Source: Caballeronia sp. LZ062 (lineage in GTDB: Bacteria > Pseudomonadota > Gammaproteobacteria > Burkholderiales > Burkholderiaceae). From it: a stretch of 64,000 nucleotides of DNA. Location: contig NZ_JARTWB010000002.1 in NCBI RefSeq assembly GCF_031450785.1, positions 744,001 to 808,000 on the forward strand, in the 5' to 3' direction. The translations under genes and the position numbers were made by a program. A model generated the notes under the pieces. The model ran no database searches. It saw only the letters and a program-made list of their open reading frames with translations, and was not told where the DNA came from. Numbering within the stretch: the stretch's first letter is position 1; every line of letters begins with the position of its first letter. This document shows positions 33,179 through 43,566 of this stretch, in pieces.

Positions 33179-34477
33179 TCATTCCTCGACGAGCGCGCCG
33201 AGATCCACTTCACGTTCGTTGCGCGTATGGCGGCGCATTGCAAGCGCCATCATCCCGCAGACGAAGGTGCCGAACACGACGGTGATCCACTGCACCGGAA
33301 CCTTCTCCGTCAAGAGTAGTGCATAGGCGCCGAGCATCGCGAGTACCGCGAGGTTCTGATTGAAATTCTGCACGGCGATCGAATGCCCCGCCGACAGCAG
33401 CGTTGCGCCGCGATGTTGCAGGATCGCGTTCATCGGCACGATGAAGAAACCCGACAGACCGCCGAGCGCGATCATCAGCGGATACGCCATGAGGATGTAC
33501 GCCGGCGCGAAGAACGGCCCGACGTGAACACCCGCGCCGGCCGGGAACAGGTCCTTGTTGTAGAACGCCATGGCAATCGCCACCGCGCCGATCAGCACGC
33601 CGACCGGCAGCACCTTCAGCGACTGCCTGAGCGATATCCACGCGGATGCCGCCGCCGCACCGAGCGCAATGCCGACGCCCGTGATGCCTTGCAACACCGC
33701 TGCCTTCGAGAGCGACAAGCCGAGGTTCGCGTCGGCCCATTTGAGCACCAGCAGTTGCAGCGTGACGGCCGCGCCCCACAGGAGCGTCGTGACCCACAGC
33801 GCGATCTGCGCGAGCTTGTCGCTCCACAGCACCTTGAAGCAGTGCGAGAAGTCGTGCACGAGGCGCGTCGGCTGCGTCAGCAGGTTCGGGTAGCGCGCGC
33901 CGGTATCGGGAATGAATGCGTTAATGGCGGCCGCCGATGCGTAGATCAGCATGACGGCGAACATGGAGGCGTGTGCGGCGCTGCTGACGAGCGGCACATG
34001 CGCCTGCGACACCCAGCGCTCGACGACCTGGCTCACGAGCGCGCCGCCGATCACGGTGCCGATGATGGTGGAGCCGACCGTTGCCGATTCGAGCCACGCG
34101 TTCGCCGCGATCAGCTTCTGCGGCGGCAGCAGTTCGGTGAGGATGCCGTACTTGGCCGGCGAATACGCCGCCGCGCCCAGGCCGACGACGCCATACGCGA
34201 TCATCGGGTGCACGCCCGCGATCATCAACGCGCAGCCGCCGGCTTTCAGCGCATTCGAGACGAACATGACATGGCGCTTTTGCAGCGCATCGGCGAATGC
34301 GCCGACGAAGGGCGCGAGCACCACGTACGACACGGTGAAGAAAATCTGCAAGAGCGGCGTGACCCACGGCGCGGAATGCACGACGGCGAGCATCGCGATT
34401 GCGGCGATCAGAAGCGCGTTGTCCGCCAGCGAAGACACGAACTGCGCGGCGATGATCGTATAGAAGCCTTTTTTCAT
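33179..34477 (-). CDS. lplT: Lysophospholipid transporter LplT (MFS)
   Basis: A 432-residue polytopic MFS protein with about 12 hydrophobic segments. The N-terminus MKKGFYTIIAAQFVSSLADN and the segment YSPAKYGILTELLPPQKL are characteristic of LplT, which flips lysophosphatidylethanolamine inward for re-acylation. The ATG at 34477 was chosen because the homologous region starts there; sequence further upstream is not family-like. The acyltransferase partner (Aas) is not in this window. Confidence 0.9.
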   Translation of the reverse strand: MKKGFYTIIAAQFVSSLADNALLIAAIAMLAVVHSAPWVTPLLQIFFTVSYVVLAPFVGAFADALQKRHVMFVSNALKAGGCALMIAGVHPMIAYGVVGLGAAAYSPAKYGILTELLPPQKLIAANAWLESATVGSTIIGTVIGGALVSQVVERWVSQAHVPLVSSAAHASMFAVMLIYASAAAINAFIPDTGARYPNLLTQPTRLVHDFSHCFKVLWSDKLAQIALWVTTLLWGAAVTLQLLVLKWADANLGLSLSKAAVLQGITGVGIALGAAAASAWISLRQSLKVLPVGVLIGAVAIAMAFYNKDLFPAGAGVHVGPFFAPAYILMAYPLMIALGGLSGFFIVPMNAILQHRGATLLSAGHSIAVQNFNQNLAVLAMLGAYALLLTEKVPVQWITVVFGTFVCGMMALAMRRHTRNEREVDLGALVEE

Positions 34478-34540
34478 GGCGTGCTTGCGGCCGGGGCGCG
34501 TGGCGCCGAAAGGGAAGGGGGAAAAGGGCGGCCCGAGGAT

Positions 34541-34572
34541 GCGGCTAAAAGACTGCGCGGCTAAAAGACTGC
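34541..34572. repeat. Perfect 16-bp tandem repeat upstream of lplT
   Basis: gcggctaaaagactgc occurs twice head to tail at 34541-34556 and 34557-34572, in the gap between suhB and lplT (about 65 bases upstream of the lplT start). No protein signature. It could affect lplT expression, but nothing in the sequence shows this directly. Confidence 0.9.
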
Positions 34573-34685
34573 ACTCTAGCCGAGCGCGGCGTTGACTGCA
34601 GAACACGCGTCGCGCCCGTCGAAAAACAGCGGAACGGAGCGCGGCGGCGCGCGCTCCGGCAAAGCGATGTAGCGCGTGCTTTGGG

Positions 34686-35489
34686 TTATTCGCCCGTCAG
34701 ACGTGTGCGCGAATACATGTCGAGAATCTTGACCATCTGGGCGTAGACCTTCGGGTTAGCCGCGACGATCTCATTCTGGAACAGGAAGTCCGATTCGCCC
34801 GTGTAGTTGCCGACGAGACCGCCCGCTTCGGTCACGATCAGGCTGCCCGCCGCCACGTCCCACGGATGAATGCCCTGCTCGAAGAAGCCGTCGAGCCGGC
34901 CCGCTGCGACGTTCGCGAGATCGAGCGCCGCCGCGCCCGGCCGGCGCAGCCCGGCGCACGACATCGTCATTTCGCTGAAAAGGCGCGTGTAGGCATTGAG
35001 CCCCTGACCGTCGCGGAACGGAAAGCCCGTGCCGATGAGCGCATCCGAGAGACGGTCCAGCTTGCCGACGCGGATGCGCCGCTCGTTCAGATACGCGCCG
35101 CCGCCGCGCGATGCGGTGAAGAGATCGTTGCGCGTCGGATCGTAGACGACCGCCTGCGTGACCGTGCCCTTGTGTGCGAGCGCGATCGAGACGCAGTAGT
35201 ACTGGAAACCGTGGATGAAGTTGGTGGTGCCGTCGAGCGGATCGATGATCCACTGATAATCGGATTCGCGATCGTCCTTGCCGGACTCTTCCGCGAGAAT
35301 CGAGTGATCGGGATAGGCGGTGTGCAGCGTCTCGATGATGGCCGCTTCCGACGCCTTGTCGACTTCCGTCACGAAGTCGTTGTGCTGTTTCTTGCTGACG
35401 AGGAGACGGTCCAGGTCCAGCGACGCGCGGTTGATGATCTGTCCGGCGCGGCGCGCGGCCTTGACAGCGATGTTGAGCATCGGATGCAT
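34686..35489 (-). CDS. suhB: Inositol monophosphatase family protein SuhB
   Basis: A 267-residue Mg-dependent phosphatase of the inositol monophosphatase family. Motifs are [19 protein letters not shown] and the C-terminal [15 protein letters not shown]. In E. coli SuhB also joins the rRNA transcription antitermination complex. The start is the ATG beginning [16 protein letters not shown], the family N-terminus; an upstream in-frame ATG adds 25 non-conserved residues. Divergent from trmJ, an arrangement that recurs in proteobacteria. Confidence 0.94.
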   Translation of the reverse strand: MHPMLNIAVKAARRAGQIINRASLDLDRLLVSKKQHNDFVTEVDKASEAAIIETLHTAYPDHSILAEESGKDDRESDYQWIIDPLDGTTNFIHGFQYYCVSIALAHKGTVTQAVVYDPTRNDLFTASRGGGAYLNERRIRVGKLDRLSDALIGTGFPFRDGQGLNAYTRLFSEMTMSCAGLRRPGAAALDLANVAAGRLDGFFEQGIHPWDVAAGSLIVTEAGGLVGNYTGESDFLFQNEIVAANPKVYAQMVKILDMYSRTRLTGE

Positions 35490-35743
35490 GAGCGAAATCC
35501 TTTGACCGCCGCGCGTGGCACTGACGTGCGCGGGCGATGCATTAGCAAGATGGGTTGGCGACAACGACTAGGTCGACGAAAGACGAATTGGATAAGAGCG
35601 GGGCGCCCGCAGACGTTCACGAAGCGCGAAGGGGCCATTTTACCCGAATGCGCGGCGGCGCATCGAGGCGCGGCTGCCCGTGCGAATCGGCGATAACATA
35701 ATGGGTTCTTCCCGCGGGCTACTTCTGCGCGTTGCTTGCGCGG

Positions 35744-36577
35744 ATGAGTTCCGCTACTCATTTGCAACTCGAACGCACGAATCGCGCCTTGGAATCCAAC
35801 GATCTCTCCCATCCTGCCGGTGGCTTCACGTCCACACGGTTCATTCTTGTCGAGCCTAGTCATCCGGGCAATGTAGGCGCCGCGGCTCGCGCACTCAAAA
35901 CGATGGGCTTTGCGCGCCTCGTGCTCGTCGCGCCGCGCGTCGCCGATGTGAAGAACGAGCCGGAAGCCATCGCGATGGCTTCCGGCGCGGACGACGTGCT
36001 CGCGTCCGCGCATGTCGTCGCCACGCTCGCGGAGGCACTCGTCGGCGTGCGCTGGTCCGTCGCGCTCACCGCGCGCACGCGCGAATACGGTCCGCCGCAC
36101 ATGCCGCCGCGCGCCGTGGCAGAACGCGCGCGCGAATTAGCGCATCAGGGAGACATCGCGCTCGTGTTCGGCAACGAGCGCACGGGACTCTCGAACGCGG
36201 ATGTCGAGCGTTGCAGCGCGCTCGCGCATATTCCGGCCAATCCTGCGTACAGCTCGCTCAATCTCGCGCAGGCGGTTCAGGTGCTTGCTTATGAATTGCG
36301 GCTCGCGTTCCATCAAGCCGCGCCGGTTGCACCGCGTGCGCCGGTGGCGACGCCCGTCGAAACGGTGGGGCAGCTTGCATCGAGTGATGAAATCGAGGGC
36401 ATGTACGCGCACCTCGAAGAGGCATTGATCGCGCTCTCGTTCCTCGACCCGGCGAATCCGAAGAAACTGATGTCGCGCGTGCGGCGTCTTTTTGCACGAG
36501 CAGGTCTCGAACGTGAGGAAGTGAACATTCTTCGCGGCATTGCAAAGCATATTCTTCTGGGTGGTAAGGAGCCGTGA
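35744..36577 (+). CDS. trmJ: tRNA (cytidine/uridine-2'-O)-methyltransferase TrmJ
   Basis: A 277-residue SPOUT-class methyltransferase that 2'-O-methylates position 32 of tRNAs. Motif 1 is [20 protein letters not shown], motif 2 is [16 protein letters not shown] and motif 3 is [21 protein letters not shown]-terminal helical domain follows after a Pro/Ala-rich linker. The ATG at 35744 is preferred over a TTG 12 bases upstream. Next to suhB, as in many relatives. Confidence 0.94.
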   Translation: MSSATHLQLERTNRALESNDLSHPAGGFTSTRFILVEPSHPGNVGAAARALKTMGFARLVLVAPRVADVKNEPEAIAMASGADDVLASAHVVATLAEALVGVRWSVALTARTREYGPPHMPPRAVAERARELAHQGDIALVFGNERTGLSNADVERCSALAHIPANPAYSSLNLAQAVQVLAYELRLAFHQAAPVAPRAPVATPVETVGQLASSDEIEGMYAHLEEALIALSFLDPANPKKLMSRVRRLFARAGLEREEVNILRGIAKHILLGGKEP

Positions 36578-36737
36578 GCGCGACCGCGCGGTCATCGGGG
36601 GCACGGGGCGCGTCCTGCACGGGCGGCTCGCTCGTCCTACAATCGGCGGAAAACGGCTCGCCGACATAAGCTTTGCGCTTTCGCAGCTAAGCACCGCGCT
36701 ACCCCAGCGCAACCCATCCCCGACTGAGATCACCGCC

Positions 36738-37532
36738 ATGTTCGACCGATTTCGCGAAGACATCGCCGCCATTCGTGAGCGCGATCCCGCCGCTCGCAGC
36801 GTCTTTGAAGTCGTGACGTGTTATCCGGGGCTGCATGCCATCGTCCTGCATCGTTTCGCGCACGGCTGCTGGCATCGCGGCTGGCGCTGGCTCGGGCGCT
36901 TCGTGTCGCAGATTGCGCGCTTTCTGACCGGCATCGAGATCCACCCGGGCGCGACGCTCGGGCGGCGCGTGTTCATCGATCACGGCATGGGAGTCGTGAT
37001 CGGCGAGACGGCTATCGTCGGCGACGACTGCACCATTTACCAAGGCGTGACGCTCGGCGGCACCTCGCTCTCGCGCGGTGCGAAGCGGCATCCGACGCTG
37101 GAGCGCGGCGTGATCGTGGGCGCGGGCGCGAAGGTGCTCGGCAGCTTCACGGTCGGCGCAGAAGCGAAGATCGGCTCGAACGCGGTCGTCGTGAAGCCGG
37201 TTCCCGCGGGCGGCACGGCGGTCGGCAATCCGGCGCGCGTCGTGATGCCGGCGGTCGCGAAGAAGCCCGATGCGCGCGAGAGCGCGAACGCCGCGTTCTG
37301 CGCATACGGCATCACGCCGAACGCGGACGATCCCGTGTCGCTCGCGATTCACGGCCTGATCGATCACGCATCGACGCAGGCGCAGCGCACCGACGAGATC
37401 GTCGCGGCACTGGAGCGGCTCGGCGCGCGCGTCGAGGCGCTGCACGGCATCGACGGCGCGGCACTGCTCGACCTGAAGCGCCTCTCGAAAGTAATGGAAG
37501 GCGAGGCGCGCAGCGCCGAACGCCAGCTATAG
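36738..37532 (+). CDS. cysE: Serine O-acetyltransferase
   Basis: A 264-residue acetyl-CoA:serine O-acetyltransferase, the first step of cysteine synthesis from serine. The helical N-terminal domain ([16 protein letters not shown]) leads into a left-handed beta-helix of hexapeptide repeats ([39 protein letters not shown]). The last 35 codons and stop are part of a 116-bp tandem duplication, so the present C-terminus may be a re-created one. The start is the ATG at 36738. Confidence 0.94.
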   Translation: MFDRFREDIAAIRERDPAARSVFEVVTCYPGLHAIVLHRFAHGCWHRGWRWLGRFVSQIARFLTGIEIHPGATLGRRVFIDHGMGVVIGETAIVGDDCTIYQGVTLGGTSLSRGAKRHPTLERGVIVGAGAKVLGSFTVGAEAKIGSNAVVVKPVPAGGTAVGNPARVVMPAVAKKPDARESANAAFCAYGITPNADDPVSLAIHGLIDHASTQAQRTDEIVAALERLGARVEALHGIDGAALLDLKRLSKVMEGEARSAERQL

Positions 37533-37655
37533 GGCAACGCGCGCGCGTCGAGGTGCTGCACGGCATCGACTGCGCGGCGCTGCTCGACCTGAAGCGCCTT
37601 TCTAAAGTGATGGAAGGCGAGGCGCGCAGCGCCGAACGCCAGTCATAACGGCAAC
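37424..37655. repeat. 116-bp tandem duplication at the cysE / lpxH junction
   Basis: The segment at about 37424-37539 is repeated at 37540-37655 with a 116-bp period and few differences; both copies contain gtcgagg, gctgcacggcatcga, ctgctcgacctgaagcgcct and ggcgaggcgcgcagcgccga. The first copy encodes the present CysE C-terminus. The second encodes almost the same peptide ([20 protein letters not shown]) in another frame, ends in TAA, and overlaps the lpxH stop codon. Confidence 0.93.
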
Positions 37656-38452
37656 GCGCGCACGCCGCCGGCATCCAGGCGTAAATAGCCGCCGCGCGGC
37701 GCCTCGATATCCAGTTCCCAATCGGGCAGGACCCAGCGCACGCCTTCCACTTCGCGATGCATCGCGGGGCGGTGCGTGTGGCCGTGAATCAACGTATGCG
37801 CGCGGCTTCGGATGAAAAGCTCCGACACGGCCTTGCGCGTCACGTCGTATTTCGGCGATGCGCCGTTCATGCGCGCCCCTTCGCTCTTGCTCCGCATGCG
37901 CTGGCCGATGGCGAGCCGCGCGCCGAGCGGCAGCGCGAGGAAAGCGCGTTGCGCGTAACGATTGCGCGCGAAGTGGCGGAACCGCTGATACGCGCGATCG
38001 GCCGTGCAGAGCGCGTCGCCGTGCGCGAGCACGATGCGCGTGCCGAACGCGGTCATCGCGTACGGATCGGGCAGCAGCATGGCGCCGGCTTCGCGCATGA
38101 AGCGCTTGCCGAGCAGGAAGTCGCGATTGCCGTGCATCACATACAGGCCGATGCCGCGCTCGGACAGCGTGTGCATGAGCTTCGTCATGCGCCGGGCGAA
38201 GCGTGCGCGCTCGTGGTCCACGGCGGGGTCGAGCACGTCGTCGCCGACCCAGAACTCGAACAGGTCGCCGAGAATGAAAACGGAGTCCGCCTCGTTGGCC
38301 GTGACTTCGATGAAATGTTCGAACGCGGCGACCGTGTTCGGTATCGCCTCGCTCAAGTGCAGGTCCGAAATGAAAAACAGCGGGCGCGCGTCGTGCGCGC
38401 TGCCCGCTGCTTCGTCTTTCAATTCGCGACCGAGAGCCTTCGTATCGATCAT
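37643..38452 (-). CDS. lpxH: UDP-2,3-diacylglucosamine pyrophosphatase LpxH
   Basis: A 269-residue peripheral membrane metallophosphoesterase that cleaves UDP-2,3-diacylglucosamine to lipid X in lipid A synthesis. The metal motifs are DLHLSE (residues 30-35), ILGDLFEFWVGDD, MHGNRDF, LAHGDALC and IHGHTHRP. It starts 11 bp after ppiB and is probably in the same operon. Its stop codon falls in the second copy of the cysE duplication. Confidence 0.95.
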   Translation of the reverse strand: MIDTKALGRELKDEAAGSAHDARPLFFISDLHLSEAIPNTVAAFEHFIEVTANEADSVFILGDLFEFWVGDDVLDPAVDHERARFARRMTKLMHTLSERGIGLYVMHGNRDFLLGKRFMREAGAMLLPDPYAMTAFGTRIVLAHGDALCTADRAYQRFRHFARNRYAQRAFLALPLGARLAIGQRMRSKSEGARMNGASPKYDVTRKAVSELFIRSRAHTLIHGHTHRPAMHREVEGVRWVLPDWELDIEAPRGGYLRLDAGGVRALPL

Positions 38453-38463
38453 GCGATGAACGA

Positions 38464-38955
38464 TCAGACCACCACGGCCTTCTCGATGATCACGTCATCG
38501 ACCGGCACGTCCTGGTGGAAGCCCTTCGAGCCCGTCTTGACCTTCTTGATCTTCTCGACCACATCAAGTCCTTCGACGACGCGGCCGAACACGGTGTAAC
38601 CCCAGCCTTGCGGCGTCGGCGACGAGTGGTTCAGGAAGTCGTTGTCCTTCACGTTGATGAAGAACTGCGCGGTGGCCGAGTGCGGATCGTTCGTGCGCGC
38701 CATCGCGACGGTGCCGGTGTCGTTCGTGAGGCCGTTGTTGGCTTCGTTCTGGATCGGCGCGTCGGTCGGCTTCTGCTTCATGCCCGGCTCGAAACCGCCG
38801 CCCTGAATCATGAAGCCGTCGATCACGCGATGGAACACCGTGTTGTCGTAGTGGCCCTTCTTCACGTAGTTGAGGAAGTTCTCGACGGTCTTCGGCGCCT
38901 TTTCGGCGTCGAGTTCGAGCTTGATGACGCCGTGGTTCGTATGCAGTTCGACCAT
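38464..38955 (-). CDS. ppiB: Cytoplasmic cyclophilin-type peptidyl-prolyl isomerase
   Basis: A 163-residue single-domain cyclophilin without a signal peptide. Active-site segments are [40 protein letters not shown] and [15 protein letters not shown]. Gene order TPR-ppiA-ppiB-lpxH facing cysS is the usual one in related beta-proteobacteria. Confidence 0.95.
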   Translation of the reverse strand: MVELHTNHGVIKLELDAEKAPKTVENFLNYVKKGHYDNTVFHRVIDGFMIQGGGFEPGMKQKPTDAPIQNEANNGLTNDTGTVAMARTNDPHSATAQFFINVKDNDFLNHSSPTPQGWGYTVFGRVVEGLDVVEKIKKVKTGSKGFHQDVPVDDVIIEKAVVV

Positions 38956-39028
38956 GTTCTTTCTCCGGTGTGTTGAATGAGCGGAATGAGCGGCGCGCGA
39001 CCATCGCGCGCCGCCGCGAGTGTTCGTG

Positions 39029-39616
39029 TTACTGGGACACCACGGTCGCCGACTCGATCACGGTCGGCTTTTGCGGCACGTCCGCCATCGGCCCGCGCGT
39101 GGTGGTCGGGCTGGCTTCAATCTTCTTCACGACATCCATTCCGGAGACGACCTTGCCGAACACGGCATAGCCGTTGCCGTCCGGATTTGGATAGTCGAGC
39201 CCGGCATTATCGACCGTATTGATGAAGAACTGGGCCGTTGCCGAATTCGGATCGCTCGTGCGCGCCATCGCGATGGTGCCGGTCCCGTTCTTCAGGCCGT
39301 TACGGCTTTCGAGCGGAATGGGCGCGCGCGTGGGCTTCTCCGCGAAGCTCGTGCTGTAGCCGCCGCCCTGAATCATGAAGCCGGGGATCACGCGATGAAA
39401 AATCGTGCCGCTGTACTGACCGGACTTCACGTAGGCGAGAAAGTTCTCAACCGTCTTCGGCGCCTTCTCAGGATACAGCTCGACGCGGATGTCGCCTTGC
39501 GAAGTCTTGAATAGCACGTTCGGATGCGCGGCCTGCGCGGGTTGCCCTGGTTGAGCAAAGGCGGGGGCGGTCGCGATCAGGGCGGCGCCGGACAGCGCCA
39601 ACATCAGCAATTTCAT
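39029..39616 (-). CDS. ppiA: Periplasmic cyclophilin-type peptidyl-prolyl isomerase
   Basis: A 195-residue cyclophilin with a signal peptide ([21 protein letters not shown], cleavage after AFA) and a short Gln/Pro/Ala linker. Catalytic segments are [19 protein letters not shown] and [21 protein letters not shown]. It acts in periplasmic protein folding and is a paralogue of the following ppiB. Confidence 0.94.
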   Translation of the reverse strand: MKLLMLALSGAALIATAPAFAQPGQPAQAAHPNVLFKTSQGDIRVELYPEKAPKTVENFLAYVKSGQYSGTIFHRVIPGFMIQGGGYSTSFAEKPTRAPIPLESRNGLKNGTGTIAMARTSDPNSATAQFFINTVDNAGLDYPNPDGNGYAVFGKVVSGMDVVKKIEASPTTTRGPMADVPQKPTVIESATVVSQ

Positions 39617-39715
39617 GAAGTCGGATCCTCGATTGATGGATGCAAAGCGTCGCGCTATCGCGCGGCGCAGGACGACAGCTTACCGCCTGCGCGCGCGGGT
39701 TCGCGCAGGTTTGTC

Positions 39716-40507
39716 TTAAGGCTGCTGCCCGCTGGGCGCGACATAAGGCGACGTGGGCAGCGGGCCGGTCGGTCCGCCGAACGGCGAGTAACTGTCGGGC
39801 GAGGGCATGGTCGTGACGTTGGAGCCCGGCGTGGGCGCCCATTCATCCGATGCCGCGCGAGGCGCGGATGCCGCCTGCGCGCCCGAGGCCGCGGCCGTCC
39901 CGCGCTTTCTCGGCGGCGGCGTGATGATGTTCTGAATTGCGGTGACGCGCTGGCGCGTGAGCGGACTCGTCGAGCCGAGCGATTGCGCGCGCTTGTACGA
40001 TTCGCTCGCGAGCCGCAGATACAGATCGCCGAGATTGTCGTAGGCCAGCGCATAGCCGGGGTTGGCCTTCACCGCCGTCTCCAGCGCGACGCGCGCGTCT
40101 TCGTAGCGCCCCTTCTTCGCGTACAGCGCGGCGAGATTGTTGTACGGCTCGGGCAATTCGGGATAAGCCTGCGTGAGTTCGGTGAATGCGGTGATAGCTT
40201 CGTCGTCGCGATTCAGGCGAGCGAGCACGGTCGCGCGCTTGAACTTCGCCTGCACGTCGCGCGGATGCGTGGCGAGCTGCGCGTCGAGCTGCGTGAGTGC
40301 GGCGTTCCAGTCTTTATTGGCGATGGAGGCGTCGATCTGAGGCGTGCCGTCCGCCGTGGCAGCGGACACTTGAGCGAGCGCCGCGTTCGACCAACCGAAG
40401 CACGCGGCGACGCCGATCACGGCGACGGCGGCGGTGCGCGCAAGCGTCGCGTTGAAGCGGTTGCGGAAACGATCGGCAGCGGGCCGGCGAAAGAGTGGCA
40501 GAGGCAT
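39716..40507 (-). CDS. Exported TPR-repeat protein
   Basis: A 263-residue protein with a membrane/signal segment (about 19-43, [22 protein letters not shown]) and at least three tetratricopeptide repeats between about 60 and 165 ([56 protein letters not shown]). The tail is Ala/Ser/Pro/Gly-rich. Probably a periplasmic scaffold; role unknown. The start at MPLPLFRRP is preferred; upstream in-frame sequence is not protein-like. Confidence 0.82.
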   Translation of the reverse strand: MPLPLFRRPAADRFRNRFNATLARTAAVAVIGVAACFGWSNAALAQVSAATADGTPQIDASIANKDWNAALTQLDAQLATHPRDVQAKFKRATVLARLNRDDEAITAFTELTQAYPELPEPYNNLAALYAKKGRYEDARVALETAVKANPGYALAYDNLGDLYLRLASESYKRAQSLGSTSPLTRQRVTAIQNIITPPPRKRGTAAASGAQAASAPRAASDEWAPTPGSNVTTMPSPDSYSPFGGPTGPLPTSPYVAPSGQQP

Positions 40508-40962
40508 GCGCGCTTGGGCGTGAGTCACTTGAATATGGGTCAGGGAATGAGGCGGGAGACAACCGGAGAACCCGGAAGCTCGGCTGTGAACGACTTGAAA
40601 AGCAACTGCCGGGCGAAGCACGAAACACCATGAACGGCGAGGGCGAAAGCGAAGCACGAAGCACGCGTGGCACTGCCCGCCGTGCGGCCGCCTGGAGGTT
40701 TCATGGGCATAAATCCGGGTGTTATACTCCGACCTATTCTAACAAAAGGTCCGGACGTTCCGCGCACGCGCCTTGCACACGACATTGCGCTCGTGCTCAC
40801 GCGCTGCCGACATCCGACTGTCTTTGCCACTCGTGGCCGTCTCCGTCCTGGTCGTCTGACCGTCGTGTTCGCGCTCGCGTGTGCGTCTTCCCCGCCCCGC
40901 AGTATCGAGCACGCCGTTTGCGACTCAACGCACGGTTGGTTCCGGCACACGCACTGTCCTCT
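40508..40962. other. 455-bp intergenic region between the TPR gene and cysS
   Basis: The region carries the divergent promoters of the TPR gene and cysS. A -10-like TATACT is at 40723-40728, which would give cysS a leader of about 225 bases. A plus-strand reading frame is open through this leader and ends in an ATGA overlap with the cysS start. No structured RNA family could be recognised. Confidence 0.6.
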
Positions 40963-42360
40963 ATGAATTCGCTGCGCATCTACAACACGCTCGCGCGTGA
41001 CAAGCAAACCTTCACGCCGCTTCGCCCCGGCGAGGTACGCATGTACGTCTGCGGAATGACGGTCTATGACTATTGTCACATCGGTCATGCTCGCGTCATG
41101 GTCGTGTTCGATGTCGTGCAGCGGTGGTTGCGCACGCTCGGCTACAACGTCACGTACGTGCGCAACATCACGGACATCGACGACAAGATCATCCGTCGCG
41201 CGGTCGCGAACAACGAGTCCATCAAGTCGCTCACGCAGCGCTTCATCACGGCGATGCACGAAGACGCCGATGCGCTCGGCGTCGCGCGGCCCGACCTCGA
41301 GCCGCGCGCGACCGACTACATCCCGCAGATGCTCGGCATGATCGATGCGTTGCAGGCGAACGGTTATGCCTATCACGCGAAGGACGGCGACGTGAACTAC
41401 GCGGTGCGCAAGTTCACGGGCTACGGCAAGCTCTCGGGCAAGTCGCTGGAAGACTTGCGCGCGGGCGAGCGCGTCGCGGCCAACGATGCGAAAGAAGACC
41501 CGCTCGACTTCGTGTTGTGGAAACACGCGAAGGAGGGCGAGCCCGCCGATTCCGGCTGGGACTCGCAGTGGGGACGCGGCCGGCCGGGCTGGCATATCGA
41601 ATGTTCCGCAATGGCGTGCGAGCTGCTCGGCGAACACTTCGACATTCACGGCGGCGGGCAGGACTTGCAGTTCCCGCATCACGAGAACGAGATCGCGCAA
41701 AGCGAAGGCGCCACGGGCAAGACCTTCGTGAACTACTGGATGCATAACGGCTTCGTGCAGATCGACAGCGAGAAGATGTCGAAGTCGCTCGGCAACTTCT
41801 TCACGATCCGCGAAGTGCTCGAAAAATTTGATGCCGAAGTCGTGCGTTTCTTTATTGCACGGGCACACTATCGGTCGCCGCTGAATTACAGCGACGTGCA
41901 TATCGACGATGCAAGAAACGCACTGACACGCCTGTATACAGCATTGAAGGATGTCGAGCCGGACAATCAGCAACTTGACTGGAACGAGGCCAACGCGCAG
42001 CGTTTCCAGTCTGCGATGAACGACGACTTCAACACGCCGGTGGCCGTGTCCGTGCTGTTCGATCTCGCAAGCGAAGTGAACCGCACGCGTGATGCCGCGC
42101 TCGCGCGTCAGTTGAAGAGCCTGGGTCAGGTGCTCGGTTTCTTCGGCCGCGAGCCGCGCGCCTTTCTGCAGCAAGCAGGCGGCACCGCCGCGGCAGAAGG
42201 TCTTTCGCCACACGAGATCGAAGCGAAGATCGCCGAGCGCATCGCCGCGAAACAGGCGAAGAACTATGCCGAAGCAGACCGGATTCGCGCCCAGTTGCTC
42301 GAAGCCGGGATTGCACTTGAAGACAAACCGGGTGGGTCGACCGAATGGCGTCGCGTTTGA
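40963..42360 (+). CDS. cysS: Cysteinyl-tRNA synthetase
   Basis: A 465-residue class I synthetase charging tRNA-Cys. The zinc-binding N-terminus has [18 protein letters not shown], with the first zinc cysteine followed by the HIGH motif. Later ligands are C in GWHIECSAM and H in [15 protein letters not shown] is at about residue 266. The DALR helical domain completes the protein. The start is the ATG with the conserved [11 protein letters not shown]-terminus; it overlaps the end of an upstream open frame by 4 bases. Confidence 0.97.
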   Translation: MNSLRIYNTLARDKQTFTPLRPGEVRMYVCGMTVYDYCHIGHARVMVVFDVVQRWLRTLGYNVTYVRNITDIDDKIIRRAVANNESIKSLTQRFITAMHEDADALGVARPDLEPRATDYIPQMLGMIDALQANGYAYHAKDGDVNYAVRKFTGYGKLSGKSLEDLRAGERVAANDAKEDPLDFVLWKHAKEGEPADSGWDSQWGRGRPGWHIECSAMACELLGEHFDIHGGGQDLQFPHHENEIAQSEGATGKTFVNYWMHNGFVQIDSEKMSKSLGNFFTIREVLEKFDAEVVRFFIARAHYRSPLNYSDVHIDDARNALTRLYTALKDVEPDNQQLDWNEANAQRFQSAMNDDFNTPVAVSVLFDLASEVNRTRDAALARQLKSLGQVLGFFGREPRAFLQQAGGTAAAEGLSPHEIEAKIAERIAAKQAKNYAEADRIRAQLLEAGIALEDKPGGSTEWRRV

Positions 42361-42407
42361 ACGCGCACCTTCGAACCCTCTGATCGACTCGCCAGGCAGG
42401 AGGCAAG

Positions 42408-43439
42408 ATGGCAACGGCCAGGAAGACGCCGGTCAAGCGACCGGCGTCAGGAAGTGCTGCGTCGCCCGCAACGAAGCGGACGCGCGGTGCGCAGTTGAAT
42501 GCAAGCACGCAGACAGAGAGTGCCTCTGCCGCGGCGCCGCGCAAGACCGCGGTCAAGCGCGCATCGAAGGAAACGGCGAGTGCGAAGGTGAACGGGGCAC
42601 GCCGCGTCAACGGCGAAGATGTCGTCGCCCGCACATCGAAGGCTGCAATCGTTCCTGCTCCGGCGCCGCGTGCGAAGAGCAGCGGCCGCGCATCCGCGAG
42701 CGTTGCGGCGAACGTGCAATCGCTCGTCGCAGAGAAGGAGGGCGAAGTCGTTCGCAAGTCGCGCGCAGTCACAACCGATGCCGCCGTGCCGGTGCAAGTG
42801 GGCGGCCTCACGCGCGAGATCGTGCGTCCCGATTACTGGGACAAGGCCTGCGCCGACCTTATGAAGCGCGACCGCATTCTCAAGAAGCTGATCCCGAAGT
42901 TCGGGCAGATGCATCTCGTCAATCTCGGCGATCCCTTTTCGACGCTCGCGCGATCCGTTGCCGGCCAGCAGATCTCGGTGAAAGCCGCGCAAGCCATTTG
43001 GGAGCGCGTGAAGACCGCGTGTCCCGCCATTGTGCCGGCGGACTTCATCGCGCTCGGCGCAGAGAAACTGCAAGGATGCGGGCTCTCGAAGCGCAAGACC
43101 GAGTACATACTCGATCTCGCGCAGCACTTCGTCTCGGGCGCGCTGCATGTCGGTACGTGGGCGTCGATGGACGACGAAGCGGTCATCGCCGAACTCACGC
43201 AGATTCGCGGCATCGGCCGATGGACGGCGGAGATGTTTCTCATCTTCAACCTGTCGCGCCCGAACGTGCTGCCGCTCGACGACCTCGGTCTCATTCAGGC
43301 CATCAGCGTCAATTACTTCAGCGGCGAGCCGGTCACGCGCAGCGAAGCGCGGGAAGTCGCGGCGAACTGGGAGCCGTGGCGAACCGTCGCGACGTGGTAC
43401 ATGTGGCGCAGCCTCAATCCGATTCCCGCAGACCACTGA
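42408..43439 (+). CDS. AlkA-like DNA-3-methyladenine glycosylase with a basic N-terminal tail
   Basis: A 343-residue base-excision glycosylase. The catalytic HhH-GPD domain is at about 150-340, with the hairpin LTQIRGIGRWTAEMF and the catalytic Asp in LPLDDLG. The first 125 or so residues are low-complexity, rich in Lys, Arg, Ala, Ser and Thr (KTPVKRPASGSAASPATKR), like bacterial histone-H1-type tails. A strong ribosome site (GGAGGCAAG) supports the start, so the tail is probably real. It follows cysS by 47 bp. Confidence 0.88.
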   Translation: MATARKTPVKRPASGSAASPATKRTRGAQLNASTQTESASAAAPRKTAVKRASKETASAKVNGARRVNGEDVVARTSKAAIVPAPAPRAKSSGRASASVAANVQSLVAEKEGEVVRKSRAVTTDAAVPVQVGGLTREIVRPDYWDKACADLMKRDRILKKLIPKFGQMHLVNLGDPFSTLARSVAGQQISVKAAQAIWERVKTACPAIVPADFIALGAEKLQGCGLSKRKTEYILDLAQHFVSGALHVGTWASMDDEAVIAELTQIRGIGRWTAEMFLIFNLSRPNVLPLDDLGLIQAISVNYFSGEPVTRSEAREVAANWEPWRTVATWYMWRSLNPIPADH

Positions 43440-43472
43440 TTCGCAACAGCATTTGCCGGGCTATCGTTGATT

Positions 43473-43478
43473 TATAAT
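43473..43478 (+). promoter_or_regulatory. Perfect -10 hexamer before accA
   Basis: TATAAT lies 89 bases before the accA start in the 127-bp gap after the glycosylase gene. The best -35-like element (TTGCCG, 43453-43458) is only 14 bp away, so spacing is poor. Confidence 0.5.
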
Positions 43479-43566
43479 CGATAGTTCCCGCGCGTTTTTA
43501 ACAGGGACGGACGCGGTTAGAATAGACGCCCTTGCGCCCCTGCCCGTTGTTCAAGGACTCGAACAC

